From NCBI GenBank assembly GCA_001920085.1, contig MNJC01000118.1, forward strand, positions 1 through 24,239: a stretch of DNA of 24,239 nt. The letters are read 5' to 3'. Origin of the DNA: Actinobacteria bacterium 13_1_20CM_4_69_9 (GTDB lineage Bacteria > Actinomycetota > Thermoleophilia > Gaiellales > Gaiellaceae). How positions within the stretch are numbered: position 1 is the first letter of the stretch; each line of letters starts with the position of its first letter. A program made the position numbers and the translations under genes. Below the pieces are notes generated by a model, which had not been told where the DNA came from, ran no database searches, and worked only from the letters and a program-made list of their open reading frames with translations. This document shows, piece after piece, positions 1 to 6,879 of the stretch.

Positions 1-1750
1 CGACCTTCGACGCCGGGCCCTCCCCGACGACGTGGCCGCCGTGCTCGCCGGCGCCCGGGCCCATGTCGACGAGCCAGTCCGCCGAGCGCATCATCTGCTC
101 GTCGTGCTCGACGACGAGCACCGTGTTCCCGAGCTCGCGCAACCGCTCGAGCGTCCCGATGAGCTTGTCGTTGTCGCGCTGGTGAAGGCCGATCGACGGC
201 TCGTCGAGGATGTAGAGCACGCCGACGAGCTGGGAGCCGATCTGCGTCGCGAGCCGCAGCCGCTGCGCCTCGCCGCCCGAGAGCGTGGCCGACGCGCGGT
301 CGAGCTGCAGGTAGCCGACGCCGACGTTGTCGAGGAAGGTCAGGCGCTCGCGGATCTCCTTGACGATTCGCGCGCCGATCAGCTGCTCGGTTTCCGTCAG
401 CTCGAGCTCGGCGAGGAACAGGAGCGCGCGCGTGACGGACATCTGCGTGAACTCGTGGATGTTCCTCTCCCCCACCGTGACGGCGAGGACTTCCGGCTTG
501 AGCCGGGCGCCCTTGCAGACCGGGCACGGACGGAAGGACATGTACTCCTCGATCCGCTCGCGCTGCGTCGCGGAGTCGGTCTCGCGATAGCGCCGCTCGA
601 GGCTCGGGACGATGCCTTCGAACGCGAGCATGTACGAGCGCCGGCGTCCCATCCGGTTGCGGTAGCTGACGTAGACGCGCTCGCCTTCGGTCCCGTACAG
701 GAAGAGGTCCTGCTCCTCGTCGGTGAGGCTCTCCCACGGCTCGTCGAGCGCGATCTCATAACGGTCGGCGATGGCCTGGATGACCGACTCGTAGAAGCCG
801 GAGTTGCCCACGGCCCAGGGCACGAGGGCGCCCTCCTCGATCGAGAGCGCCGGGTCGGGGACCAGCAGGTCCGGGTCGATCTCCTGTTGCGCGCCGAGCC
901 CCGTGCAGCGCGGGCACGCGCCGTGCGGCGAGTTGAACGAGAAGATGCGCGGCTGCAGCTCCGGCAGCGACACGCCGTGGTCGGGACACGCGAACCGCTC
1001 GCTGAACAACAGCGAGCGCGGGCTCTCCTCGTCCATGACGTCGATCGCGACGAGGCCTTCCGCGAGCTGCGCGGCCGTCTCGACCGACTGCGCGAGGCGG
1101 GTACGCAGATCGGGCTTCATCGTCAGGCGGTCGACGACCACCTCGATCGTGTGCTTGAACTTCTTGTCGAGTGGGATGTCCTCTTCGAGCAGACGCTGCT
1201 CGCCGTCGACCTTCACACGCGTGAAGCCTTCGCCCCGAAGCTCCTCGAAGACGTCCTTGTACTCACCCTTGCGATCGCGCACGACCGGTGCGTTGACGGT
1301 GAAGCGGGTGCGCTCCGGCAGCTGCAGGATCTGGTCGACGATCGACTCCTGGCTCTGGCCCGAGATGGGCTTGCCGCAGACGGGGCAGTGAGGCCGCCCC
1401 ACCCGCGCGTACAGGAGGCGCAGGTAGTCGTAGATCTCGGTGACCGTTCCGACGGTCGAGCGCGGGTTGCGGGACGTCGTCTTCTGGTCGATCGAGATCG
1501 CCGGCGAGAGCCCGTCGATCGAGTCGACGTCGGGCTTCTCCATCATCTGGAGGAACTGACGTGCGTACGCGGAGAGGCTCTCCACGTAGCGCCGCTGGCC
1601 CTCCGCGTAGATCGTGTCGAAGGCGAGCGACGACTTTCCCGAGCCCGACAGCCCGGTGATGCAGATCAGCTTGTTCCGCGGCAACCGGACGGTGACGTCC
1701 TTGAGATTGTGCTCCCGGGCGCCGTGGACGACGAGCTCTTCAGAGGCCAT
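1..1750 (-). CDS. uvrA: UvrABC excinuclease subunit A (N-terminal 583 residues; gene cut by left edge)
   Basis: UvrA is the ATP-dependent damage-recognition subunit of nucleotide excision repair and loads UvrB onto lesions. The reading frame opens with an ATG at 1750 and stays open to the left edge. Visible motifs are the first Walker A (TGLSGSGKSSLAFDT, about residues 31-45), the downstream YAEGQRRYVES segment, a CPVCG zinc motif near residue 121, and a second cysteine/histidine cluster (CPDHG ... GACPRC) in the 250-290 region. The edge falls just after a GPGAGEHGGHVV segment, which is typical of the end of the first ATPase half. The rest of a roughly 950-residue protein lies outside the window, so this is truncation by the window and not a broken gene. 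It lies 93 bases downstream of a PH-domain gene on the same strand but has its own SOS-type promoter. There is no Shine-Dalgarno sequence before the ATG. Confidence 0.97.
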   Translation of the reverse strand, partial: MASEELVVHGAREHNLKDVTVRLPRNKLICITGLSGSGKSSLAFDTIYAEGQRRYVESLSAYARQFLQMMEKPDVDSIDGLSPAISIDQKTTSRNPRSTVGTVTEIYDYLRLLYARVGRPHCPVCGKPISGQSQESIVDQILQLPERTRFTVNAPVVRDRKGEYKDVFEELRGEGFTRVKVDGEQRLLEEDIPLDKKFKHTIEVVVDRLTMKPDLRTRLAQSVETAAQLAEGLVAIDVMDEESPRSLLFSERFACPDHGVSLPELQPRIFSFNSPHGACPRCTGLGAQQEIDPDLLVPDPALSIEEGALVPWAVGNSGFYESVIQAIADRYEIALDEPWESLTDEEQDLFLYGTEGERVYVSYRNRMGRRRSYMLAFEGIVPSLERRYRETDSATQRERIEEYMSFRPCPVCKGARLKPEVLAVTVGERNIHEFTQMSVTRALLFLAELELTETEQLIGARIVKEIRERLTFLDNVGVGYLQLDRASATLSGGEAQRLRLATQIGSQLVGVLYILDEPSIGLHQRDNDKLIGTLERLRELGNTVLVVEHDEQMMRSADWLVDMGPGAGEHGGHVVGEGPASKV

Positions 1751-1759
1751 AACCGACCC

Positions 1760-1788
1760 AGTGTATCCAGGCCCGTCGGATCGAACAA
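1760..1788 (-). promoter_or_regulatory. uvrA promoter, near-leaderless
   Basis: On the minus strand the -35 TTGTTC (1788-1783) is followed by a 17-base spacer and the -10 TACACT (1765-1760). Only nine bases separate the -10 from the ATG at 1750, so the predicted start of transcription is 1-3 bases before the start codon. There is no ribosome binding site. The -35 lies inside the LexA box. Confidence 0.7.
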
Positions 1789-1795
1789 GTGTTCG
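1782..1795. promoter_or_regulatory. LexA (SOS) box upstream of uvrA
   Basis: The 14-base sequence CGAACAAGTGTTCG has perfect CGAAC and GTTCG arms. It fits the Gram-positive/actinobacterial LexA operator CGAAC-RNRY-GTTYG at every position. It overlaps the candidate -35 hexamer of the uvrA promoter, the position expected for repression by occlusion. I saw no second copy in the window, including upstream of uvrB. Confidence 0.88.
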
Positions 1796-1843
1796 CTCGG
1801 GGAGGCCGAAAGCCGCTTCGGCAGGGCGAATTAGGACAATTCT

Positions 1844-2269
1844 CTAACCGCTGAGGCGCTCGACGAGACCGTAGACGCGGCGCGGCTCCGGGACGTAGTC
1901 GATCTCGAGATCGCCGGCGACGATCGTCCCGTAGCCGAGCACCCGGGCGAGCAAGCCCTGCTCGATCTCGACGGCGCCGATGCGGGCGAGGCGAACGGCC
2001 GCCGCCCGCTTGCGGAGCGTCCCGTGCACCACGAACAGCTTGTCGGTGGTCAGCACGACGCGCGTCTGCTCCCAGTTCCATACCGCCCGCACGGCGACCG
2101 CAGCGCCGACGACCTGCAGGGCCACGCCGGCAATCGACGCCGGCCAGCCGATGGCCATCAGCCCGATTCCGACTGCCGCGAGGCCGAGCGCGCGCGCGAA
2201 CGGGAGCGCGAGCACGACGGGGTGCCGCCGCTCGTCGAGGCAGATGCGTTCCCAGCCTGAGGTCACCAT
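1844..2269 (-). CDS. Small membrane protein with bacterial PH-like domain (bPH2/YdbS type)
   Basis: A 141-residue protein. It has a hydrophobic N-terminal hairpin (about residues 20-60, two membrane segments around ALGLAAVGIGLMAIG and VALQVVGAAVAVRAV). A short PH-like domain follows with the typical pattern 'TTDKLFVVHGTLRKRAAAV' (about 75-93) and the closing 'IEQGLLARVLGYGTI' turn. This is the layout of the bPH2 (PF03703) membrane proteins, whose function is mostly unknown. I chose the ATG at 2269: the frame stays open further upstream, but that part is antisense to the neighbouring permease gene. It starts 40 bases from the divergent permease and precedes uvrA on the same strand. No function in repair is implied. 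Confidence 0.75.
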   Translation of the reverse strand: MVTSGWERICLDERRHPVVLALPFARALGLAAVGIGLMAIGWPASIAGVALQVVGAAVAVRAVWNWEQTRVVLTTDKLFVVHGTLRKRAAAVRLARIGAVEIEQGLLARVLGYGTIVAGDLEIDYVPEPRRVYGLVERLSG

Positions 2270-2309
2270 GCGTTTGCGGCTTTCGGCGACGGGCGAAAAA
2301 TCCCTGGTT

Positions 2310-3365
2310 ATGGCCGAAACAGCTAAGCGCGTCGCGCTCGGAACGCTGATCGTCATCGGGCTGGTCGCGGCCACGCTCGCGCTCTGGAAGCTGAAGCTCG
2401 TGATCGCGCTCCTCTTCTTCGGCGTCATCCTCGCCGCTGCGATGCGGCCGGGGATCGATGCGCTCGCGCGCCGACGGATCCCACGCGGGCTCGGTCTCGC
2501 GCTCCACTACGCGGTGTTCGCGGCGCTCGTCGGGCTGCTGCTGTGGATCGCCGTGCCGCGCGCCGTCCAGCAGGTGCAGAACGCCCTCGGCGGCACGACG
2601 AAGGCGCAGATTCACCAGGAGGCGAAGCACTCGAAGGGCATCAAGCACGAGGTGTTGACGGCGATCGACAAGCGCCTCCGCGAGCTCCCGAAAGCGAGCG
2701 AGGTGTTCCACCCCGCCCTCGAGGTGACGCTCAAGGCGTTCGAGGTCCTGATCGGGATCTTCTTCGTGTTCGCAACCGCGGCCTACTGGATCTTCGAGCG
2801 CGACCGCGCTGTCGATTTCGTCGCGTCGCTGTTACCCAGGCCGAAGCGCAAGCGGCTGCGCGACACGTGGGACCTGATCGACCTGAAGCTCGGGGCGTTC
2901 GTGCGCGGCGAGGCGCTGCTCGTCTTGCTCGTCGGCACGCTGTTGACGTTCGCGTTCTGGGCGATCGGCCTGCCCTACTTCATCCTCATCGGCGCCTTCG
3001 CCGGGCTCGTCGAGATCATCCCGGTGATCGGCCCGCTCGTGGCCGGCGCGCTCGCCGTCGGCGTGGGCTTGACCGTGTCGTGGCACACCGGCGTCGCCGC
3101 CGGTATCTGCGTCCTCGTGGTGCGCCTGCTGGAGGACTACCTGATCGTCCCGCGCGTGCTCGGCGACGCCACGGGGACGTCCCCGCTGCTGGTGCTCGTC
3201 TCCGTCACGGCGGTGGGGATCCTGTTCGGCGGGTTCGCGGTCATCCTCGCCGTGCCGCTCATCGCCGTCCTCGTGACGGTGGTCGACGTCGTAGTCCGCG
3301 ACAAGGACCCGGCGGAGGAGGACGTGCCCACCGTCCTGTTCCCCGCGAAAGAGCTGGAGAACTAG
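2310..3365 (+). CDS. AI-2E family transporter (putative membrane permease)
   Basis: A 351-residue polytopic membrane protein. Its N-terminal membrane segments are followed by a hydrophilic region (about 90-150) and a block of C-terminal helices containing 'GLPYFILIGAFAGLVEIIPVIGPLVAG' and 'LLEDYLIVPRVLG', the signature region of the AI-2E transporter family (PF01594, TqsA/PerM type). Members are proposed exporters of autoinducer-2 or ion antiporters; the substrate cannot be read from sequence. An in-frame ATG at 2268 would abut the divergent gene's ATG and leave no room for promoters, so I prefer the ATG at 2310. Its TAG stop shares CTAG (3362-3365) with the stop of the convergent gene. Confidence 0.88.
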   Translation: MAETAKRVALGTLIVIGLVAATLALWKLKLVIALLFFGVILAAAMRPGIDALARRRIPRGLGLALHYAVFAALVGLLLWIAVPRAVQQVQNALGGTTKAQIHQEAKHSKGIKHEVLTAIDKRLRELPKASEVFHPALEVTLKAFEVLIGIFFVFATAAYWIFERDRAVDFVASLLPRPKRKRLRDTWDLIDLKLGAFVRGEALLVLLVGTLLTFAFWAIGLPYFILIGAFAGLVEIIPVIGPLVAGALAVGVGLTVSWHTGVAAGICVLVVRLLEDYLIVPRVLGDATGTSPLLVLVSVTAVGILFGGFAVILAVPLIAVLVTVVDVVVRDKDPAEEDVPTVLFPAKELEN

Positions 3366-3697
3366 GCCGGCTGCGCAGCGAGCGCCGAGGCGATTGCCGC
3401 CTCGAGCTCGCCCAGCCTGAACGGCTTCACGAGATGTGCCACGGGATGGAGCGCCTTCGTCGCCAGGCTCGGCGGCTCGATGCTCGTGCAGATGATGGGG
3501 AGATCTTCGAGCCGGCGTCGTAGCCTGGCCGCCGCAGCCAGGCCGTCCGCAGAAGCCGGCTCGAGGATCATCAGCTCGGGCGTTTCGTCGTTGGTCAGCT
3601 CGCCATGACCGACCGGGTCGTGCCCGGCCCTCCTGACGACCGCCGCGAGGAGGATCCTGACGTCCGGATGAGGCTCGTGGATCAGGATCCGTGCCAT
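3362..3697 (-). CDS. Stand-alone response-regulator receiver domain with degenerate phosphorylation site
   Basis: A 111-residue single-domain protein beginning MARILIHEPHPDVR. The fold pattern is that of CheY-like receivers: beta-1 'ARILIHEP', beta-3 'ELMILEPAS', beta-4 'LPIICTSIE', and 'HLVKPFRLGEL' with the conserved Lys-Pro. The usual phospho-accepting Asp at the end of beta-3 is Glu here (ILEPAS), and the acidic pair near the N-terminus reads His-Glu. It may therefore be a pseudo-receiver, either unphosphorylated or fixed in an active-like state. There is no output domain. The ATG at 3697 is preferred over a longer frame that would run antisense into the divergent regulator. It is transcribed away from that OmpR-type regulator across a 58-base gap. 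Confidence 0.72.
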   Translation of the reverse strand: MARILIHEPHPDVRILLAAVVRRAGHDPVGHGELTNDETPELMILEPASADGLAAAARLRRRLEDLPIICTSIEPPSLATKALHPVAHLVKPFRLGELEAAIASALAAQPA

Positions 3698-3700
3698 GCG

Positions 3701-3718
3701 CGTAGCTTCGGCGCTACG
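3701..3718. repeat. Inverted repeat in the divergent regulator gap
   Basis: CGTAGC and GCTACG are perfect complementary 6-base arms (3701-3706 and 3713-3718) around the loop TTCGGC. It starts just four bases upstream of the start codon of the small receiver gene. As RNA it would form a small hairpin with a UUCG-containing loop in that gene's leader; as DNA it could be an operator. No function is demonstrated. Confidence 0.45.
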
Positions 3719-3740
3719 GGTAGAAAACGCGGCCACGGCC

Positions 3741-3762
3741 CGGTATGAAAGCGGTATGAACG
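3741..3762. promoter_or_regulatory. Tandem 11-bp direct repeat (OmpR/PhoB-type candidate site)
   Basis: Two consecutive 11-mers, CGGTATGAAAG and CGGTATGAACG, match at 10 of 11 positions. On the minus strand the core reads TTCATACCG twice with an 11-base period, the spacing used by PhoB/PhoP-type winged-helix regulators. The second unit covers the start codon of the OmpR-type regulator (ATG at 3756). The array also lies 44-65 bases upstream of the divergent receiver gene. Autoregulation is an inference. Confidence 0.5.
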
Positions 3763-4448
3763 CGACGCGCGTCCTGGTCATCGACGACGACGACGACATT
3801 CGTGGGCTCGTGACCGAGCTCCTGCAGCGTGCCGGGCTCGAGGTCGATCAGGCTTCCGACGGACGAACCGGGCTGCGCGCCTTCCACCAGTCTCCCGCCG
3901 ACCTCGTCGTGCTCGACGTCTCGATGCCGGAGCTCGACGGCTGGGAGACGCTGGACCGCATCCGGGACCTCTCGGACGTGCCTGTGCTGATGCTGACGGC
4001 GCGCGGTGCGGAGCTCGAGCGGGTGCGCGGCCTGCAGGCCGGCGCCGACGACTACATGGTCAAGCCGTTCGGCCGGCAGGAGCTGATCGCGCGCGTCCAG
4101 GCGCTGCTCCGACGCGCCCGCTCGACGAGCGAGGACCGGCAGGAGACCTACGCCGACGACCGCCTGACGATCGACTACGCGCAGCGCGCCGTGACGTACG
4201 AGGGCCGCGGCGTGTCGCTCACCCCGCTCGAGTTCAAGCTGCTCTCCGCGTTCGTGCGCCATCCGCGGCAGGTCCTCTCGCGCGACCAGTTGCTCGAGCT
4301 CGTGTGGGGCGACGCGTACGGTGTCTCCGGCGACCAGGCGAAGCTGTACGTTGGCTACCTCCGCCGCAAGCTCGACCCGGAGGCTCCCGACTCGGTACCG
4401 ATCGAGACGGTCCGCGGCTTCGGTTACCGGTACGACCCTCCGCGCTGA
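3756..4448 (+). CDS. OmpR/PhoB-family DNA-binding response regulator
   Basis: A 230-residue two-domain response regulator. The receiver domain (about 1-118) has the acidic cluster 'VIDDDDDIRG', the phospho-acceptor Asp in 'LVVLDVSMPELDGWE', the Thr of 'MLTARG', and the Lys of 'DDYMVKPF'. The C-terminal winged-helix domain (about 130-228) shows 'LTPLEFKLLSAFVRHPRQVLSRDQLLELVWG' and ends in 'ETVRGFGYRYD', typical of the OmpR/PhoB family. It should bind tandem direct repeats as a dimer when phosphorylated. No histidine kinase gene is present in the window, so its partner is elsewhere. The start at 3756 is set by the family N-terminus (MNATRVLVIDDD). No strong ribosome binding site precedes it. 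A tandem 11-bp repeat overlaps its start. Confidence 0.92.
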   Translation: MNATRVLVIDDDDDIRGLVTELLQRAGLEVDQASDGRTGLRAFHQSPADLVVLDVSMPELDGWETLDRIRDLSDVPVLMLTARGAELERVRGLQAGADDYMVKPFGRQELIARVQALLRRARSTSEDRQETYADDRLTIDYAQRAVTYEGRGVSLTPLEFKLLSAFVRHPRQVLSRDQLLELVWGDAYGVSGDQAKLYVGYLRRKLDPEAPDSVPIETVRGFGYRYDPPR

Positions 4449-4457
4449 CGCGGGCCG

Positions 4458-5711
4458 CTACTTCGTGTCGTTGACGTTGAGCGTGGTCGCGGCGCTCGTG
4501 TTGCCCGCGGCGTCGGTCGCCGTGACCGTGTACGTCAACGCAATCGGTCCATTCGGCTTGCCGGGCGCCGCCGCGACGTTCACGGAGTACGCGCCTGACC
4601 CGTTTGCGGTCGTCGAATACGTTCCGCCGGATGCCGACGTCACGCCGATGGAGGCATTTGCCTCTGCCGAGCCGAAGACGACGTCGGCGTTCGCGTTGCT
4701 GTTGTCCGTGTAGCTCGCCGACGGAGCGGCGGGGCCGGCGCCGTTCGCCCCCGCATGCGTCGTGGTGACACTGTTGCCGCCGTTCGAGACCGTCAGCTTG
4801 ACCGTGTCGCTGGTGAGCGAGTTGGCCGCCAGCGAGACCGACACCGAGATGCTCGACGCATTGCCGGCGTTGACGTAGGCGTTGCCCGCGCCGCCGCCGT
4901 TGGCGAGCGAGAGCGCCGTCGGGGCTCCGGGAGGAGTTGCATCCGCGGTCGCCGTCACCGTCGGGCTGTCGACGCTCGTGAGCAGAGGCGAGCCGCTCGA
5001 CACCGCGGTGAGCTTGTAGGTGTACGTCGTGCCGTCGGTCGTCGCCGTGTCGCTGTAGGTCGTGCCGGTCAGAGGCGTCGGGTTCAGCTTGCTGTACGCG
5101 CCTCCCCCGTTCGAGCGGTAGACGTCGTAGCCGGCGAGATTCGTCGTCGTGGTCGACGCGGTCCACGAGAGGTCGAGGCGCCCTCCGGGCTTCTGCGCGA
5201 CTGCGGGAGCCGTCGGCGCCTCCGGAGCCTCGTCGATCTTCACGGAGTAGTCGCGGTACATCCAGCCGAGGCCCGACAGGCCGAGGCGCAGCGTGCCCGA
5301 GCCGCGGCCGGCGACCGTCGACGAGGTCGTGACGTTTACCGTCGCCGAGGCGCCGGCCGCGAGGGTGGCCGACGTGCCGCCTCCCGAGAAGGCGACCGCC
5401 GAGGTCTGACTGGGGATGCCGGAGACCGTGAGAACGGCCGTGCGCGACGCGCCGCTGACGTTCGTCACCCGGAAGACCGAGGTGAACGTGCGCGCTGACG
5501 CGACGGTGCCGAAGTCGAGGGCGAGGTTGTCGACGCCGCCGCTCGCAACCGTGCCGTTCAGCGGGGTCGCCGAGAAGTAGTTCGCGAGCTTGTCGACCGT
5601 GACCGGGCTCGAGGCGATCGACGTCGTCGCCGTGAAGGCGGCGGAGCTCAGCCGCGCGCACAGGCCGGCGGCCGCGAGGCCGAGGCAGGCGATGGCGACC
5701 AGGCGCTTCAC
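4458..5711 (-). CDS. Secreted multi-domain surface protein (TasA-like N-terminus, FnIII and bacterial Ig-like domains)
   Basis: A 417-residue exported protein read from a GTG at 5711. An N-terminal signal segment (VKRLVAIACLGLAAAGLCA) ends in 'SSAAFTATTS', resembling the processing region of TasA/camelysin proteins. Next come an Ala/Ser/Thr-rich beta domain (about 30-165), a fibronectin type III-like domain with 'LDLSWTASTTTTNLAGYDVYR' (about 180-260), and a C-terminal Ig-like domain closing with 'TYTVTATDAAGNTSAATTLNV'. There is no LPxTG or C-terminal membrane anchor. It lies four bases after the SipW-like peptidase gene and is probably co-expressed and processed by it. A role in extracellular fibres or matrix is inferred from that context. 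An in-frame ATG at 5744 would overlap the peptidase gene and is less likely. Confidence 0.78.
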   Translation of the reverse strand: MKRLVAIACLGLAAAGLCARLSSAAFTATTSIASSPVTVDKLANYFSATPLNGTVASGGVDNLALDFGTVASARTFTSVFRVTNVSGASRTAVLTVSGIPSQTSAVAFSGGGTSATLAAGASATVNVTTSSTVAGRGSGTLRLGLSGLGWMYRDYSVKIDEAPEAPTAPAVAQKPGGRLDLSWTASTTTTNLAGYDVYRSNGGGAYSKLNPTPLTGTTYSDTATTDGTTYTYKLTAVSSGSPLLTSVDSPTVTATADATPPGAPTALSLANGGGAGNAYVNAGNASSISVSVSLAANSLTSDTVKLTVSNGGNSVTTTHAGANGAGPAAPSASYTDNSNANADVVFGSAEANASIGVTSASGGTYSTTANGSGAYSVNVAAAPGKPNGPIALTYTVTATDAAGNTSAATTLNVNDTK

Positions 5712-5715
5712 CGGG

Positions 5716-6237
5716 TCAGGCCTCCGCCGGCCGTGCCGGCTCATTCCGCCAGATCCGCCGGAGGGCGGCGACCAGCACGAACGCGGCGAACACGGCGAGG
5801 AGCAGCGCGCGGATCTCGCGCGTGTGCGCATACCAGAGGACGTAGCCCGCCAGCGGCACGTCGAACGCCACGCGCCCGACCTTGTCGTCCAGCCGGATCG
5901 CCCAGGGGTCGCGCGTCGTGTTGGCGTCCCCCTTCGTCCGGTAGGCGAGGCCGTGCTCGGTCGGCACGATCCGGGCCACCCGGTGCGTGACGAGCCGGCC
6001 CGTGACGTAGGGGTCGTTGAAGGTGATGACGTCGCGGACGCGCACGCTGCGCGCCGGAGCGACGCGGTCGACTGCGAGCGAGCCGACGCCGAGGGTCGGC
6101 CGCATCGAGCCCGAGTAGACGACGACCGGCCTGAAGCCGGCCGCCAGGAGGGCGGCGTAGCCCACGACGAACGCGACGACCGCCCCTGCCACCAGGGCGG
6201 TCGCCACGCGCGCGATCGTTCGGAGGGAGTGCCGCAT
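5716..6237 (-). CDS. SipW-like (ER/archaeal-type Ser/His) signal peptidase I
   Basis: A 173-residue membrane-bound signal peptidase. It has an N-terminal membrane anchor (about 10-34), the catalytic serine box 'YSGSMRPTLGVGS' with Ser44, then 'VRDVITF', 'RLVTHRVARIV' with His85, and 'YRTKGDANTTRDPW' with acidic residues at 104 and 110. The general base is His rather than the Lys of common bacterial SPase I, which is characteristic of the SipW/S26B subfamily. A second hydrophobic helix lies at about 146-160 near the C-terminus. In Bacillus, SipW processes TasA and TapA. Here the gene sits between a TasA-like gene (eight bases upstream) and another secreted protein (four bases downstream), so these two are its likely substrates. 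Confidence 0.9.
   Translation of the reverse strand: MRHSLRTIARVATALVAGAVVAFVVGYAALLAAGFRPVVVYSGSMRPTLGVGSLAVDRVAPARSVRVRDVITFNDPYVTGRLVTHRVARIVPTEHGLAYRTKGDANTTRDPWAIRLDDKVGRVAFDVPLAGYVLWYAHTREIRALLLAVFAAFVLVAALRRIWRNEPARPAEA
5721..5725 (-). promoter_or_regulatory. Ribosome binding site deciding the GTG start at 5711
   Basis: On the minus strand GGAGG (5725-5721) lies nine bases before the GTG at 5711. This supports the GTG over the upstream ATG at 5744. The site lies just inside the 3' end of the signal peptidase gene, suggesting translational coupling. Confidence 0.6.
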
Positions 6238-6245
6238 CGTCCGTT

Positions 6246-6776
6246 CTACGCCTGAACCGCCGACCAGGTGAAGCTCTCGTCCGCCGACAGGCCCTGGAGG
6301 GCGTTGTCGCCGGCGTTCGAGCCGGTCGTGGGCAGGCTGACGTGGAAGTAGAAGGTGTGCGCGTCGCCGTTCGCAGAGAACGTTCCGAGCGACACCGAGG
6401 AGAAGCCGCCGAGCGAGCCGTCGTAGATGGCTGTGCCGCCGTCGACGTCCTTGTACAACGTGAGGTGCAGCTGGTTCGCGAGCGCCGCGGTGCCGGAGCT
6501 GGAGCCCGTGAGGCTGTAGGCGCCGGCGAGGGAGCCCGTGTTCGTGATTGTGACCGAGCCGGTCGCGGTGTCGCCGATCTTCATCGCCGCAGAGGTGAAG
6601 ATCGCCCCGGAGCCGGACCGGCTCATCGTGAGCGAGCCCGAGGCGAACGCGTTGGACGAGATCGTCGTCGGGGTCGCAGTGAAGTTGGCGAAGGTCCCTC
6701 CCACCGCCGCCACTGCGACGACCGAGATCGCCGCGAGGCTGAGGAGGATCTTCGTCAGTGGGAGGTTCTTGCTCAT
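6246..6776 (-). CDS. TasA/camelysin (CalY)-family secreted protein
   Basis: A 176-residue exported protein. A hydrophobic signal segment 'KILLSLAAISVVAVAAVGG' is followed by 'TFANFTAT', the hallmark junction of the TasA/camelysin family (PF12389), and a Ser/Thr/Gly-rich beta-strand body ending 'ADESFTWSAVQA'. Family members form amyloid-like or donor-strand fibres in biofilm matrix; a peptidase activity once claimed for camelysin is doubtful. The ATG at 6776 has an AAGGA-type ribosome binding site about 12 bases upstream, so this transcript has a leader, unlike several neighbours. It is the first gene of the cassette with the SipW-like peptidase. Upstream is a 103-base gap holding a tandem 11-bp repeat. 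Confidence 0.85.
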   Translation of the reverse strand: MSKNLPLTKILLSLAAISVVAVAAVGGTFANFTATPTTISSNAFASGSLTMSRSGSGAIFTSAAMKIGDTATGSVTITNTGSLAGAYSLTGSSSGTAALANQLHLTLYKDVDGGTAIYDGSLGGFSSVSLGTFSANGDAHTFYFHVSLPTTGSNAGDNALQGLSADESFTWSAVQA

Positions 6777-6849
6777 GGTGCGTGTCAGTCCTTTCTCTCC
6801 GTTGACACGCACACCATCGGGCCCGCACGCATGGAGACGAGGGGCCGCG

Positions 6850-6871
6850 CGGGATGAATCCCGTATGAGTG
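6850..6871. promoter_or_regulatory. Second tandem 11-bp repeat, upstream of the TasA-like cassette
   Basis: Two 11-mers, CGGGATGAATC and CCGTATGAGTG, lie in register. On the minus strand they give CTCATACGG and TTCATCCCG. The 22-base array matches the array at 3741-3762 at 16 of 22 positions. It is 74-95 bases upstream of the TasA-like start codon, in the same orientation relative to that gene as the other array has to the small receiver gene. Candidate binding site for the OmpR-type regulator at 3756-4448. Confidence 0.4.
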
Positions 6872-6879
6872 GCTAGGCC

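Noticed and set aside
32..1834. Long open frame on the plus strand across the uvrA region, and similar long frames opposite uvrB, rpsA and polA
   Set aside because: Each is exactly antisense to a well-recognised gene, is rich in Arg, Ala, Asp and Leu, and shows no family motif. Such frames are expected at very high GC.
2268..2309. Alternative permease start at ATG 2268
   Set aside because: It would overlap the start codon of the divergent PH-domain gene and leave no promoter space. The added residues are polar and not part of the family.
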